NCBI RefSeq assembly: GCF_003463825.1
Contig: NZ_QSDY01000033.1
Coordinates: 1-18,863, forward strand
Direction of reading: 5' to 3'
Length of the DNA: 18,863 nt
From: Veillonella sp. AM51-8BH
GTDB taxonomy: Bacteria > Bacillota > Negativicutes > Veillonellales > Veillonellaceae
The translations under genes were made by a program, and so were the position numbers. Below the pieces are notes generated by a model. It saw nothing but the letters and a program-made list of their open reading frames with translations. It was not told the DNA's origin and ran no database searches. This document shows, piece after piece, positions 7,355-15,874 of this stretch (positions within the stretch are counted from its first letter, which is position 1; each line of letters opens with the position of its first letter).

Positions 7355-7404
7355 ACATATATTTAGTCCTCTGTATGTGTACAAAAATACTGCTAATGTG
7401 CATA

Positions 7405-7434
7405 TAGACAGTAATCAATATCGATTGTTATACT
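7405..7434 (+). promoter_or_regulatory. Putative promoter of the serine dehydratase operon
   Basis: TAGACA (7405-7410), an 18-nt spacer and TATACT (7429-7434) with an upstream TGT (extended -10) give a credible sigma-A promoter about 50 nt before the start codon. Confidence 0.55.
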
Positions 7435-7485
7435 ATAGGTAAAGTAAGATTTTTTCACATTGTCTATGTGTATATAGAGGCGTGT

Positions 7486-8148
7486 ATGAATAGTATTTTT
7501 GATATTATAGGGCCTGTTATGATTGGCCCGTCTAGTTCGCATACAGCTGGTGCTGCGCGGCTAGGTAAGATGGCGCGGTGCATTTTTCGTTCCACACCTA
7601 AAAAGGTAGATTTAACCTTATATGGCTCTTTTGCTAAGACCTATAAAGGCCATGGTACAGACCGTGCCTTGATTGGGGGCTTATTAGGTTTTAAAGAGGA
7701 TGATACGAATATTCGCATTGCTCATAAATTAGCTGAAAAAGAGGGCATGGAGTATAACTTTATCGAGTCTCCTCTTGATGTAGGTCATCCTAATGTGGTT
7801 CGTTTTGATATGTACGATGAACATAATCGTCATATGACTGTGATTGGTCGATCTCTTGGGGGCGGTCAAATTATGATTACCGAAGTAGATGGCAATGATA
7901 TGTCTATTACTGGCGATGAGTTTACTCTTGTTGTATTCCATGAAGATAGACCTGGTGCCATCTCTTTGGTGAGCCAAGCATTGAGTGAGTCCGATATTAA
8001 TATCGCTACCATGCGCGTGTTTCGGAAGGGTAAGCACAAGGATGCAGTGATGGTCATTACTACAGATACGGTGGTAAATCCTATTACCGTTCAGTTTATG
8101 CGCGAGTGTCCAGGCATTCAAGATGTCATGACCTTTGAAGCTTTATAG
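7486..8148 (+). CDS. sdaAB: L-serine dehydratase, iron-sulfur-dependent, beta subunit
   Basis: Together with the next gene this forms the Fe-S L-serine dehydratase that deaminates L-serine to pyruvate and ammonia in the cytoplasm. The N-terminal signature FDIIGPVMIGPSSSHTAGA is diagnostic. Residues from about 146 to 220 form an ACT-type domain (FTLVVFHEDRPGAISLVSQA), usual for the beta chain and possibly a regulatory amino-acid site. I chose ATG at 7486, giving 220 residues, because AGAGG (7476-7480) lies 5 nt upstream; the alternative GTG at 7468 has no ribosome binding site and would add six atypical residues. The alpha subunit begins about 10 nt after the stop, so the two genes form an operon. 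Single-chain enzymes such as E. coli SdaA fuse the two. Confidence 0.93.
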   Translation: MNSIFDIIGPVMIGPSSSHTAGAARLGKMARCIFRSTPKKVDLTLYGSFAKTYKGHGTDRALIGGLLGFKEDDTNIRIAHKLAEKEGMEYNFIESPLDVGHPNVVRFDMYDEHNRHMTVIGRSLGGGQIMITEVDGNDMSITGDEFTLVVFHEDRPGAISLVSQALSESDINIATMRVFRKGKHKDAVMVITTDTVVNPITVQFMRECPGIQDVMTFEAL

Positions 8149-8159
8149 GAGGGCGAATG

Positions 8160-9032
8160 ATGAGTTATGCATATGATACAATTGCAGATATTATTCGCTT
8201 AGCAGAGGAAAATAATATTTCCTTCGGTGACGTAGTACTGCGTTATGAGTTAGAAAATTATGACCGCAGTGAAGAAGCGGTTATTCGTGAAATTGAGCAT
8301 CGGTTAGATATCTTTGAAGGTTCTATTCAAGATGGTATAGATTATGCGGAGAAAACGGCCTCTGGTATGTCCGGTGGACAGGCGGCACAGCTTAATGGTC
8401 AAACGCCAAGATTTATGAGTGATATTGCGTATAAAGCAATGACCTATGCTATTGCTGTTAATGAAGCAAATGCGAAAATGTTCCGCATTGTTGCTTGTCC
8501 TACTGCAGGCTCTTGTGGCGTTATGCCTGGTGCGGTGAAAGCTGTAGCAGACCATTACAAGTTAGATAGAGAAACAGTAGTAAAAGGTTTCTTGGCTGCT
8601 TCTGGTATTGGCAATGTCGTGGCGAATCGTGCTTGTGTGGCTGGCGCCGTTGGTGGTTGCCAAGCAGAAATTGGTACGGCCGCTTGTATGGCCGCCGGTG
8701 CCATTGTAGAAATGATGGGTGGTGCGCCTCGTCAAGTAGGCCATGCTATCGCATTGTGTATGAAAAACTTATTGGGCCTTGCCTGTGATCCAGTAGCAGG
8801 GCTTGTAGAGGTACCGTGCGTTAAACGTAATGGTTTCTATGCAGTTCATGCCATTACTGCATCTGAATTGGCTTTGATGAATATTGAAAGTCAAATTCCA
8901 CCAGATGAAGTTATTGAAGCAATGAATAATATCGGTCGCGCTATGCCAGCAGCATTGCGTGAAACAAGTGATGGCGGCCTTGCGGTAACACCGACGGGTA
9001 CAGCTATTGCAGAACGAGTGCAATCCTTATAG
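8160..9032 (+). CDS. sdaAA: L-serine dehydratase, iron-sulfur-dependent, alpha subunit
   Basis: This is the catalytic subunit binding the [4Fe-4S] cluster. Counting from the ATG at 8160, C167, C209 and C220 are spaced 42 and 11 apart, exactly as the cluster ligands of the Legionella enzyme. The conserved motif CPTAGSCGVMPG lies near residues 113-124. I prefer the ATG at 8160 (290 residues) because AGGAGGG ends 6 nt upstream; the adjacent ATG at 8157 would leave only 3 nt. The last codons lie inside the transcription terminator: the stop codon falls at its loop and stem. Confidence 0.93.
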   Translation: MSYAYDTIADIIRLAEENNISFGDVVLRYELENYDRSEEAVIREIEHRLDIFEGSIQDGIDYAEKTASGMSGGQAAQLNGQTPRFMSDIAYKAMTYAIAVNEANAKMFRIVACPTAGSCGVMPGAVKAVADHYKLDRETVVKGFLAASGIGNVVANRACVAGAVGGCQAEIGTAACMAAGAIVEMMGGAPRQVGHAIALCMKNLLGLACDPVAGLVEVPCVKRNGFYAVHAITASELALMNIESQIPPDEVIEAMNNIGRAMPAALRETSDGGLAVTPTGTAIAERVQSL

Positions 9033-9046
9033 GATTGCACTTTTTT
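9018..9046 (+). terminator. Intrinsic terminator overlapping the sdaAA stop codon
   Basis: GTGCAATCCT (9018-9027) pairs perfectly with AGGATTGCAC (9031-9040) around a 3-nt loop, followed by six T residues. The left arm is coding sequence and the stop codon TAG is at 9030-9032. Confidence 0.9.
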
Positions 9047-9100
9047 CATGCTTTCATTTGTAGTAAAATAAAGGTTAGACTAGTTCAGAAAGGAGTGTGC

Positions 9101-10518
9101 ATGATGGAACAAGCCAATCGAATATTGACTGTATTGGAAGAAGCAGGTTATGAAGCCTATATCATTGGCGGAGCAGTGCGTGATATTTTGATGCATCAAA
9201 AGCCTCATGACTTTGATATTGTGACGTCTGCACGTCCTAATACGGTAATTGAAGTCCTACGCGGTCAAGATATTCAAACGACAGACTTAGTAGGAAAATC
9301 CTTTGGCGTAGTAGTAGCTACACTAGAAGGAAAGCAATATGAAATTGCAACGTATCGCACTGAACGATATGGAGCGGATAGTCATCGACCAGAAGAAATC
9401 GCTTATGCCGATACCTTAGAGGAAGACGTGTTGCGTCGTGACTTTACGGTCAATGGTATGGCTATGAATCGTTTTGGTGAGGTCATAGACCTAGTAGGGG
9501 GACGCCGAGATATCAAGCATAAGACATTGCGAACCATTGGGAATGCACAGCAACGCTTCGAAGAAGACGCATTGCGATTATTTAGAGCATGCCGCTTTGT
9601 GGCAAAGCTAGATTTCTTACCTACCGAAGATTTATTAGAAGCTATGCCAAAGGCATTTCATCGTGTGCCTGGGTTATCTCTCGAGAGAGTCCGTAGTGAA
9701 CTGGACCGACTCATGTTAGAGCCCGCTGTGGCTAAGGGCCTTGATGTATTAGTACAATCTCGCTTGGCCGAGTGTTCTTGTCGCGTTGTAGAAAATGGCG
9801 TCGCTCGTGAAGTGCCTATTTTACCAGAGCTATACCATCTTGTGAATTTACCACAAGAAAAAGACTTTCACGAATTTGATGGTTGGTATCATACATTAGC
9901 CGTTGTATCTCATACAGAACCAGATTTAATATTACGTTGGGGTGCACTGTTACACGATGTAGCAAAGGGTATGCCGGCGGTACGAGCTGTTATTAACGGA
10001 CGTTTGACGGATCGTGGCATGATACATTAGGTGCTGAAATGACAGAAACCTTGCTTACTCGTTTAGGTTATCCTAAGGCTTTTGTGCACCGTGTAGCTTG
10101 GATTGTAAAAAATCATATGCGCTTTCACTATTTTGTACAAAATGGGGAAGCTAATGAGAAAAAGTGGATCCGTAAAGAGGCTCGCAGCGGTGAGTTTCGA
10201 GATAGTCAAATTATGCGAACTGCATGGGAGCAATTATCTAAGGTTTGTGCTGCTGATGTGTTAGGCTGTGGGAAGCCTTATGCATCGACTGATGGCACCT
10301 TAGCCTTTGGTGAATGTATGGCAGATCTGAGCCTAGAGATGCCTATCCATACAAAGGATTTAAATTATGATGAACGTGTTATTAAGCTTGCAGGGAATAA
10401 AGTGGGGGAAGGATTGCAGTATTTATTAGGTCAGGTACAAAATGGAGTGATTACCAATGAACCAGATGCGCTATATGATGCATTAGACCATAAGTTACGC
10501 CGTCCAGTGGAGAAATGA
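9101..10518 (+). pseudogene. CCA-adding-type tRNA nucleotidyltransferase, frameshifted
   Basis: The first part (9101-10030) has the class II nucleotidyltransferase head: GGAVRD, DFDIVT, RRDFTVNGMAMN, and RTIGNAQQRFEEDALRLFRA, then the start of an HD domain (LLHDVAKG). That frame stops at 10028-10030. The HD domain continues in another frame from about 10018 as HDTLGAEM and KNHMRFH and runs to 10518. One missing base between 10015 and 10018 explains the break; adding a G restores R-G-H-D in frame. The restored protein would be about 472 residues, a normal length. CCA addition to tRNA 3' ends is the inferred role. The five tRNA genes in this window already encode CCA, so loss need not be lethal. 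Whether the break is real or a sequence error is open. The start is ATG 9101, with AGGAG 5 nt upstream. A separate restart at ATG 10039 would make only the HD part. Confidence 0.85.
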
Positions 10519-12485
10519 TGAAGTTATTAAATAAAGCGTTATTACGCATGAGTGATTGGAGTCGCACTACATGGTGCCTTGCCATACTCATGACCGTTGC
10601 TTTCGTCCTTATCGGTCGTTTAGCACAGTTACAGGTCTTTGATACCTTTGACCTAGAGAAGAAAAACTTATTACAAGTTCAAGTAGATAGAAAATTACAA
10701 TCGCCGCGGGGTACAATCTATGACCGTAATGGCAAGCCTTTGGCGATGAGTGTAGTTACAAAATCTTTATATGCGGATCCGAAGATGATTAAACAGTCTC
10801 CTCAAGAGATTGCGGATCTCATCTCACCGTATGTAACGATGTCAAAAGAGAATATTGTGAAAGCTTTGCAAGAGGATACCGCCTTTGTCTGGTTGAATCG
10901 TATGATGGATGCAGACAAATCAAAAGCAGTACAACAAGTTATTAAGGATAATAATATTGCAGGCCTCAATTTCGTTGAAGAATCTAAGCGCTATTATCCA
11001 AATGGTGTCTTAGCGGCACAAGTATTAGGCTTTGTCGGCACTGATGATAAAGGTCTCGATGGTCTAGAAATGGTTCTTGATGACGAATTAAAGGGGGGCG
11101 TACAACAAGAAATTGTAGCTACTGATAATAAAGGGAATGCCATCTTTGGTTCCGTACTATCTAAATTTTTACCAGATAAGGGTAAAAGTGTAACCTTAAC
11201 CATCGATGCAACAATTCAATTTATTGCAGAACGCGCTCTTGATAAGGCAATGGTTGATACAGGAGCTAAGCATGCCAGCGTTATCGTTATGGATCCAAAG
11301 AACGGTGAAATATTAGCGATGGCCAATCGTCCAAGTTACGATCCTAATAACTACAACCAAAGTGGTGAAGAGGCTTTCAAAAATATTGCGGTTACCAATT
11401 TATATGAACCAGGCTCTACATTCAAACCTATCATTGCATCTGCAGCTCTTGCAGCAGGCAAATGGAAGTTAGACACTGTGTATAACGATAAAGGGGCCTT
11501 CGCTGCCAATGGACATATCATTAGAAACTGGAATGGTGAGGGATATGGTCCTGTTCGTTTGCTAGATATTTTGAAGTACTCTATTAATACTGGTATGGCT
11601 GAAATTGGTACATTAACAGGTGCAGATATTCTCTCGAAATATATACGTGATTATGGCTTTGGCTCTGAAACAGGTATTGAATTGCCTGGTGAAGGAGCAG
11701 GTATTTTGTATAATCCAGAGGATATGAGTAAGCTAGACGTTGCGACTATGTCCATCGGTCAAGGTATTGCGGTTACACCATTACAAATGGTTCGCGCCTT
11801 TGGTGCACTTTCTAATGGTGGGGCTATGATGAAACCACATATCATCAAGTCTTATAGTAACTCTCAAGGCGATGTTACAAGTACGACTGAAACATCTGTT
11901 GTGGGACAACCAGTTCCGGCGGAAACCGCTAAAACCATTGTAGATATTCTAGAAAAAGAAGTATCCGAAGGTGGCGGTACAAAAGCGATGGTAGAAGGTT
12001 ATCACTTCGGCGGTAAAACTGGTACGGCGCAAAAACTAGATACCAAACATGGCGGTTATCTCGACGGACAATACATTGCGTCCTTTATTGGCTTTGGCCC
12101 TGTAGAGGATCCAAAATTTGTAGTTCTTGTCGTTATTGATGACCCACAAAAGGGTTCTTATTATGGTAGTCAAATTGTAGCCCCTGTATTTAAGGACATC
12201 GTATCTCAACTTGTACGGTATTACCAAATGAGTCCGTATGTTAAAGAAAGTACACCAGTAGCTGTTAAAGCTGCTAATACATTACCTGAACCAAAACCGG
12301 GAAGTGATGGTTCTGTTACATTGCCTAACTTTACTGGTTTTACCTATGGTGAAGTGCGTGATTGGTTACATAAGGCGGGACTTGCCTTTAAACCGGATGG
12401 AACTGGTACGGCTACATCTCAAGATGAAAGTAGTGGTACAACTGTTCAGGCTGGTACAGCAATTACTGTTCATTTCCGTAGATAA
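10518..12485 (+). CDS. Class B penicillin-binding protein with PASTA domain (FtsI/SpoVD type)
   Basis: This is a membrane-anchored D,D-transpeptidase that cross-links peptidoglycan. Residues about 17-42 are one transmembrane segment after a short cytoplasmic tail. The PBP-dimer domain follows (PRGTIYDRNGKPLAMS near residue 60). The penicillin-binding domain has all three motifs: STFK with catalytic S300, SIN at 355-357 and KTGT at 500-503. A single PASTA-like domain forms the last 60 residues. This resembles SpoVD/FtsI-type PBPs of Firmicutes, yet its neighbours here are not the usual dcw cell-wall cluster. I prefer ATG 10518 (655 residues) because GGAG at 10509-10512 is 5 nt away; ATG 10515 is only 2 nt away. 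The start overlaps the end of the preceding gene, implying coupled translation. Confidence 0.93.
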   Translation: MKLLNKALLRMSDWSRTTWCLAILMTVAFVLIGRLAQLQVFDTFDLEKKNLLQVQVDRKLQSPRGTIYDRNGKPLAMSVVTKSLYADPKMIKQSPQEIADLISPYVTMSKENIVKALQEDTAFVWLNRMMDADKSKAVQQVIKDNNIAGLNFVEESKRYYPNGVLAAQVLGFVGTDDKGLDGLEMVLDDELKGGVQQEIVATDNKGNAIFGSVLSKFLPDKGKSVTLTIDATIQFIAERALDKAMVDTGAKHASVIVMDPKNGEILAMANRPSYDPNNYNQSGEEAFKNIAVTNLYEPGSTFKPIIASAALAAGKWKLDTVYNDKGAFAANGHIIRNWNGEGYGPVRLLDILKYSINTGMAEIGTLTGADILSKYIRDYGFGSETGIELPGEGAGILYNPEDMSKLDVATMSIGQGIAVTPLQMVRAFGALSNGGAMMKPHIIKSYSNSQGDVTSTTETSVVGQPVPAETAKTIVDILEKEVSEGGGTKAMVEGYHFGGKTGTAQKLDTKHGGYLDGQYIASFIGFGPVEDPKFVVLVVIDDPQKGSYYGSQIVAPVFKDIVSQLVRYYQMSPYVKESTPVAVKAANTLPEPKPGSDGSVTLPNFTGFTYGEVRDWLHKAGLAFKPDGTGTATSQDESSGTTVQAGTAITVHFRR

Positions 12486-12503
12486 AACGAATTCGGTGGC
12501 AAT

Positions 12504-12532
12504 TAGAAATTATAGACAGTTCGTTATATAAT
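12504..12532 (+). promoter_or_regulatory. Putative promoter upstream of the folD-like operon
   Basis: TAGAAA (12504-12509), a 17-nt spacer and a perfect TATAAT (12527-12532). Transcription would begin about 12539, immediately before the hairpin at 12547-12568, so that hairpin would be a leader element for this promoter. Confidence 0.5.
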
Positions 12533-12546
12533 AGAATAAGAGACTT

Positions 12547-12575
12547 AGGTGCCTCTCCGGAGGCACCTTATTTTA
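12547..12575 (+). terminator. Terminator-like hairpin between PBP gene and folD-like operon
   Basis: AGGTGCCTC (12547-12555) pairs with GAGGCACCT (12560-12568) around TCCG, followed by an interrupted T stretch (TATTTTAT). It probably ends the PBP transcript, but it also lies downstream of a good promoter and might attenuate the next operon. Confidence 0.75.
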
Positions 12576-12603
12576 TAGATAGTTTGAATGAATGGAGATA
12601 TAC

Positions 12604-13431
12604 ATGATTGAATTACGCGGTAAAGCAGTAGCAGATGCTCACAAGGCGATTTTACAAGAAAAAGTTGCAGCAGTAGGAGACTCTGTAATTACTATGGCAG
12701 TATTACTCGTTGGTGAAGACCACGGCGCTCATATGTATGCTACATTTATGGAAAAGACAGCAAAGAATTTTGGCTATGGTTTTGTATTAAAACAATTACC
12801 TGAAACGGCTACACAGGATGAAGTAGTTACAGCATTACAAGCTTTAAATAATGATGTAGCAGTCCATGGTATTCTGCCGTTAATGCCGATGCCTAAACAT
12901 ATTGATACTGAGGCTCTTATCGATATGCTAGATCCTAAAAAAGATATCGATGGTTTAACTACGTACAATATTGGTCTTGTAACTGCTGGCAAAGGTGGCT
13001 TTGCTCCTTGTACAGCAAAGGCGTGCATGGCAATTTTAAGTCACTATGATATTCCTGTGGAAGGCAAACATGTGGTTGTAGTTGGTCGTAGCCAAGTTAT
13101 TGGTAAACCAGTAGCTCTTATGACTCTCGGTGCAAATGGTACGGTTACAATTTGTCATTCCAGAACTCCTGATTTAGGAGAGCAAGTAAAACGAGGCGAT
13201 ATCGTTATTGCTGCAGCGGGTCGTGCTCATATGATTACAGCAGATATGATTAAGCCAGGTGCTGTTGTTATCGATGTAGGCATTAATGAACTAGAAGGTA
13301 AGACGGTAGGCGATGTTGATTATGAAGCGGTAAAAGATATTGCGTCTGCAATTACTCCAGTGCCTGGTGGTGTAGGCTCTGTAACGACTACTATGATGCT
13401 TGAAGCTGTATATGAGGCATACCATGCATGA
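12604..13431 (+). CDS. FolD-like methylene-THF dehydrogenase/cyclohydrolase with altered active site
   Basis: The fold is clearly FolD: DPKKDIDGLTTYN, the dinucleotide-binding stretch VVGRSQVIGKPVALM, GAVVIDVGIN and PVPGGVGSVTTTM. FolD interconverts methylene-, methenyl- and 10-formyl-THF using NAD(P). The 275-residue length is normal. However, aligning MYATFMEKTAKNFG to the usual YxxxKxKA(x4)G places Met49 where the catalytic Lys should be (Lys56 in human MTHFD1, Lys54 in E. coli). The usual VQLPLP motif reads PLMPMP, so the catalytic Gln (human Gln100) is Leu93. The third residue, Asp116 in DIDG, is kept. The protein may therefore be a paralog with changed or lost cyclohydrolase activity. 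The start is ATG 12604 with GGAG 6 nt upstream. The stop overlaps the hypA start, so it is translationally coupled to nickel-maturation genes. Confidence 0.85.
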   Translation: MIELRGKAVADAHKAILQEKVAAVGDSVITMAVLLVGEDHGAHMYATFMEKTAKNFGYGFVLKQLPETATQDEVVTALQALNNDVAVHGILPLMPMPKHIDTEALIDMLDPKKDIDGLTTYNIGLVTAGKGGFAPCTAKACMAILSHYDIPVEGKHVVVVGRSQVIGKPVALMTLGANGTVTICHSRTPDLGEQVKRGDIVIAAAGRAHMITADMIKPGAVVIDVGINELEGKTVGDVDYEAVKDIASAITPVPGGVGSVTTTMMLEAVYEAYHA

Positions 13432-13765
13432 GATGTCTATAGCAGAAGGCATACTTGATGTAGCCCTCGATACGTTACGCCAACACGATGCATCTGTGAT
13501 CCATTCCGTTCAACTCGATTTGGGCCTTATGAGTGGAGTAGAGCCAGATTCTCTCCTATTTTGCTGGGAAGCCGTTACAAAGGGGACTGCCGCAGAAGGC
13601 TCTCGTATAGAAATTAACACGATTCCTATTGAAGGAAAGTGCTTAGATTGTGATAAGACTTTTCCTGTAGAAAATTATAAGTTTATCTGTCCCTATTGTG
13701 ACAGTCATTTCGTACAAACCATTGGTGGCCGCGAACTACAAGTGACCTCCATGGATATCGATTGA
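13424..13765 (+). CDS. hypA: Hydrogenase/nickel maturation protein HypA
   Basis: HypA is a small zinc protein that, with HypB, delivers nickel to [NiFe]-hydrogenase and in some bacteria to urease. The N-terminus MHEMSIAEGI carries the nickel-binding His2-Glu3. The zinc site is C73, C76, C89 and C92 in two CxxC pairs. The 113-residue length is normal. I chose ATG 13424 because GAGG lies 6 nt upstream and the mature N-terminus must begin with MHE; the longer frame from 13400 would lose this. It overlaps the folD-like stop by 8 nt. hypB follows after 15 nt. No hydrogenase structural genes or hypCDEF are in this window. Confidence 0.95.
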   Translation: MHEMSIAEGILDVALDTLRQHDASVIHSVQLDLGLMSGVEPDSLLFCWEAVTKGTAAEGSRIEINTIPIEGKCLDCDKTFPVENYKFICPYCDSHFVQTIGGRELQVTSMDID

Positions 13766-13780
13766 TAGAAAGGTTAGGAC

Positions 13781-14434
13781 ATGCAAGTTCAAGTTAAAAC
13801 TAATGTATTGGCAAAAAATGATGCCATTGCAGAGTCCTTACAACAGTTGTTTAAGGAAAAAAATATTTTTGTATTTAATCTATTAGGTTCTCCAGGGGCT
13901 GGTAAAACATCTCTGTTAGAGGCAACTTTACATGATTTGAAAAAAGATTACCGCCTTGCTGTTATTGAAGGTGATTTGTTTACTGCTAAGGATGCGGAAC
14001 GGATTCATGAATTAGGCGTTCCTGTTATTCAAATCAATACAGTGGGAGGTTGCCATCTTGATGCACAAATGATTCAAGATGCACTAGGTGATTTAAATCT
14101 TGATGAACTGGATATGATCATTATCGAGAATGTAGGTAACCTTGTATGCCCTGCAGAATTTGAGATTGGTGAAAGCATGAAGGTAACTGTATTATCTGTT
14201 ACTGAAGGTGAGGATAAGCCTCTTAAATACCCATTAATCTTTAAAGAGTCAAAGGCTATCCTCATTAATAAGATAGATTTATTGCCGTATGTACCTTTCA
14301 AAAAAGATAAGGCCATACAAGATATACGTAATTTGAATCCAACAGGAGAGATTTTTGAAGTAAGTTGCACGGCCCATAATGGACTAGAGCCATGGTTGAC
14401 ATGGTTGCGTGCACAATTGGAGAGTAATCGATGA
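13781..14434 (+). CDS. hypB: Hydrogenase nickel incorporation GTPase HypB
   Basis: HypB is a SIMIBI-class GTPase that drives nickel insertion with HypA. The P-loop GSPGAGKTS is at residues 36-44, the guanine-specificity motif NKIDLLPY lies near residue 165, and the interface metal site is visible as C92-H93 (GGCHLDA) and C124 (NLVCPAEF). The 217-residue length fits forms without the N-terminal CxxCGC high-affinity nickel motif or a histidine-rich storage tail, both absent here. A GAAAGG sequence is 7 nt upstream of the ATG. The stop TGA overlaps the ATG of the next, secreted-protein gene (ATGA), which suggests translational coupling to a gene not known to belong to nickel maturation. Confidence 0.95.
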   Translation: MQVQVKTNVLAKNDAIAESLQQLFKEKNIFVFNLLGSPGAGKTSLLEATLHDLKKDYRLAVIEGDLFTAKDAERIHELGVPVIQINTVGGCHLDAQMIQDALGDLNLDELDMIIIENVGNLVCPAEFEIGESMKVTVLSVTEGEDKPLKYPLIFKESKAILINKIDLLPYVPFKKDKAIQDIRNLNPTGEIFEVSCTAHNGLEPWLTWLRAQLESNR

Positions 14435-15846
14435 ATCATTTTATTAAGAGCCGCATCGTAGCGGCACTTCTAGTAGGCTTATCTGCTACATCGGTAGGGT
14501 ATGCAGCAGAGCCGGCTATTTCGACTGTGAAACAAACTGCGGTGGAATCTACAGAGCGTGCAAATGATGTTGCACATACGGATGAAAAGACAACTGTAGA
14601 AGCAGCGGGAACTGATGCGGCTGAGTCTGTTGCGTATATAGATAATGCACCGATTAAAGCTGTCAAAATCGATACAAAGATAAAAAAGGAAAGCACTAAA
14701 ACAGGATGGCTAGCTGAACAAATGGCGGTTACCGAGTTTGGTGATTCCATACAGTTTTGGCAAGCGGCTAGCGAAAATGAAGGCCCATTGCCTAGCGTAA
14801 CGCAAAATAACTTGGCTGATATTGGTAAGTCTTATACGGCTAATAATTTGCCCGCGTTAGGGTCTGAAGATGATTATGCTATTGATGGGTATCGCTTAGG
14901 AGATCAGTTTGTAGCGCCTAAAGATGTAGAAAAAACAGTGGTTCGAGATAACTTTACGACGTACTATATGAAAGACTTGGAGGTAACCGTTTATACGGGA
15001 CCTGCTCAAGAGCGTTTAGTAAATAATCAATTACGCGGTCAAGGGGCTACTTATTTCTTTGAACCGAATACTATTACTAATATTCATAGTACGAAAAAAG
15101 GCATCCACACTGTACGCGATATTGGTGTTGGTAGTACGCGCATGGAATTGGTATTTGCCTATGGTAGCCCTATTGCGATGTGGCGTGATTTGAAAAATGA
15201 AAGTTATATCTTCCTATATGAAGGTCATTCCGAAAATTCATGGTCTCGAAAAAAGGAATTTAATAGTTCGATAGAGAATACAAATAATAATAGCCAACAA
15301 CAATCTATGCTAGGGCAACAGAAAGAATATATTGCTTTCACCATCAAACAAAGCAATGTAGAGGCTGTTGATATGATTAGTGGGCAAGTTTGGCCAAGAT
15401 TTGGATTGCCTAAAGCTCCAGTATATGATTTTGAAGCAGGTAAATTGACTGCTGATGATTTTGTGTTGCGTGGCTATAAATTAAATGATTATTTTGTTAA
15501 TGATCCCAATAATGATTGGAAACATCAAGGTATGTTGTTTGGGTCTACATTTATTGGGTATAACGAATATGGCGTGAGTGTTGATAAAAAAAATCTCATC
15601 AATCGTGTTCTATTAAATATTTACACACCTACTCGTCGCGGTATTGCGATGGGGGATACTAAATACTTATTGCTCTTTGTATATGGTATGCCTACTCGTA
15701 TTGTTGAATCTACAACAAATGCGGGCACATCTACTGTATATGAATATAAAAATCCAGCGGCAAGCGACTCATATTTGCAGTTTGCCCTAGATGATAAAAA
15801 CCAATATATCAAATCCGTTATGTTATCTGACCGTCCAGTTAAGTAG
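14431..15846 (+). CDS. Secreted protein with an internal domain duplication, function unknown
   Basis: I do not recognise the family. Residues 1-25 form a Sec-type signal peptide (IVAALLVGLSATSVGYA, cleavage probably after A25), so it is exported to the cell envelope. Residues 27-100 are Thr/Glu/Ala-rich and probably flexible. Two related domains follow, about 148-315 and 343-468: GYRLGDQF corresponds to GYKLNDYF, VGSTRMELVFAYGSP to MGDTKYLLLFVYGMP, SYIFLYE to STVYEYK, and the closing strands EYIAFTIK to SYLQFALD. An Asn/Gln-rich linker (283-295) joins them. The conserved G-x-T-x(5)-VF-x-YG-x-P pattern is a possible family signature. The ATG overlaps the hypB stop, and the BrxF-like gene follows 28 nt after the stop. 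Confidence 0.8.
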   Translation: MNHFIKSRIVAALLVGLSATSVGYAAEPAISTVKQTAVESTERANDVAHTDEKTTVEAAGTDAAESVAYIDNAPIKAVKIDTKIKKESTKTGWLAEQMAVTEFGDSIQFWQAASENEGPLPSVTQNNLADIGKSYTANNLPALGSEDDYAIDGYRLGDQFVAPKDVEKTVVRDNFTTYYMKDLEVTVYTGPAQERLVNNQLRGQGATYFFEPNTITNIHSTKKGIHTVRDIGVGSTRMELVFAYGSPIAMWRDLKNESYIFLYEGHSENSWSRKKEFNSSIENTNNNSQQQSMLGQQKEYIAFTIKQSNVEAVDMISGQVWPRFGLPKAPVYDFEAGKLTADDFVLRGYKLNDYFVNDPNNDWKHQGMLFGSTFIGYNEYGVSVDKKNLINRVLLNIYTPTRRGIAMGDTKYLLLFVYGMPTRIVESTTNAGTSTVYEYKNPAASDSYLQFALDDKNQYIKSVMLSDRPVK

Positions 15847-15874
15847 GAACGGTTACAGCGAGGAGGCAAGGGAT

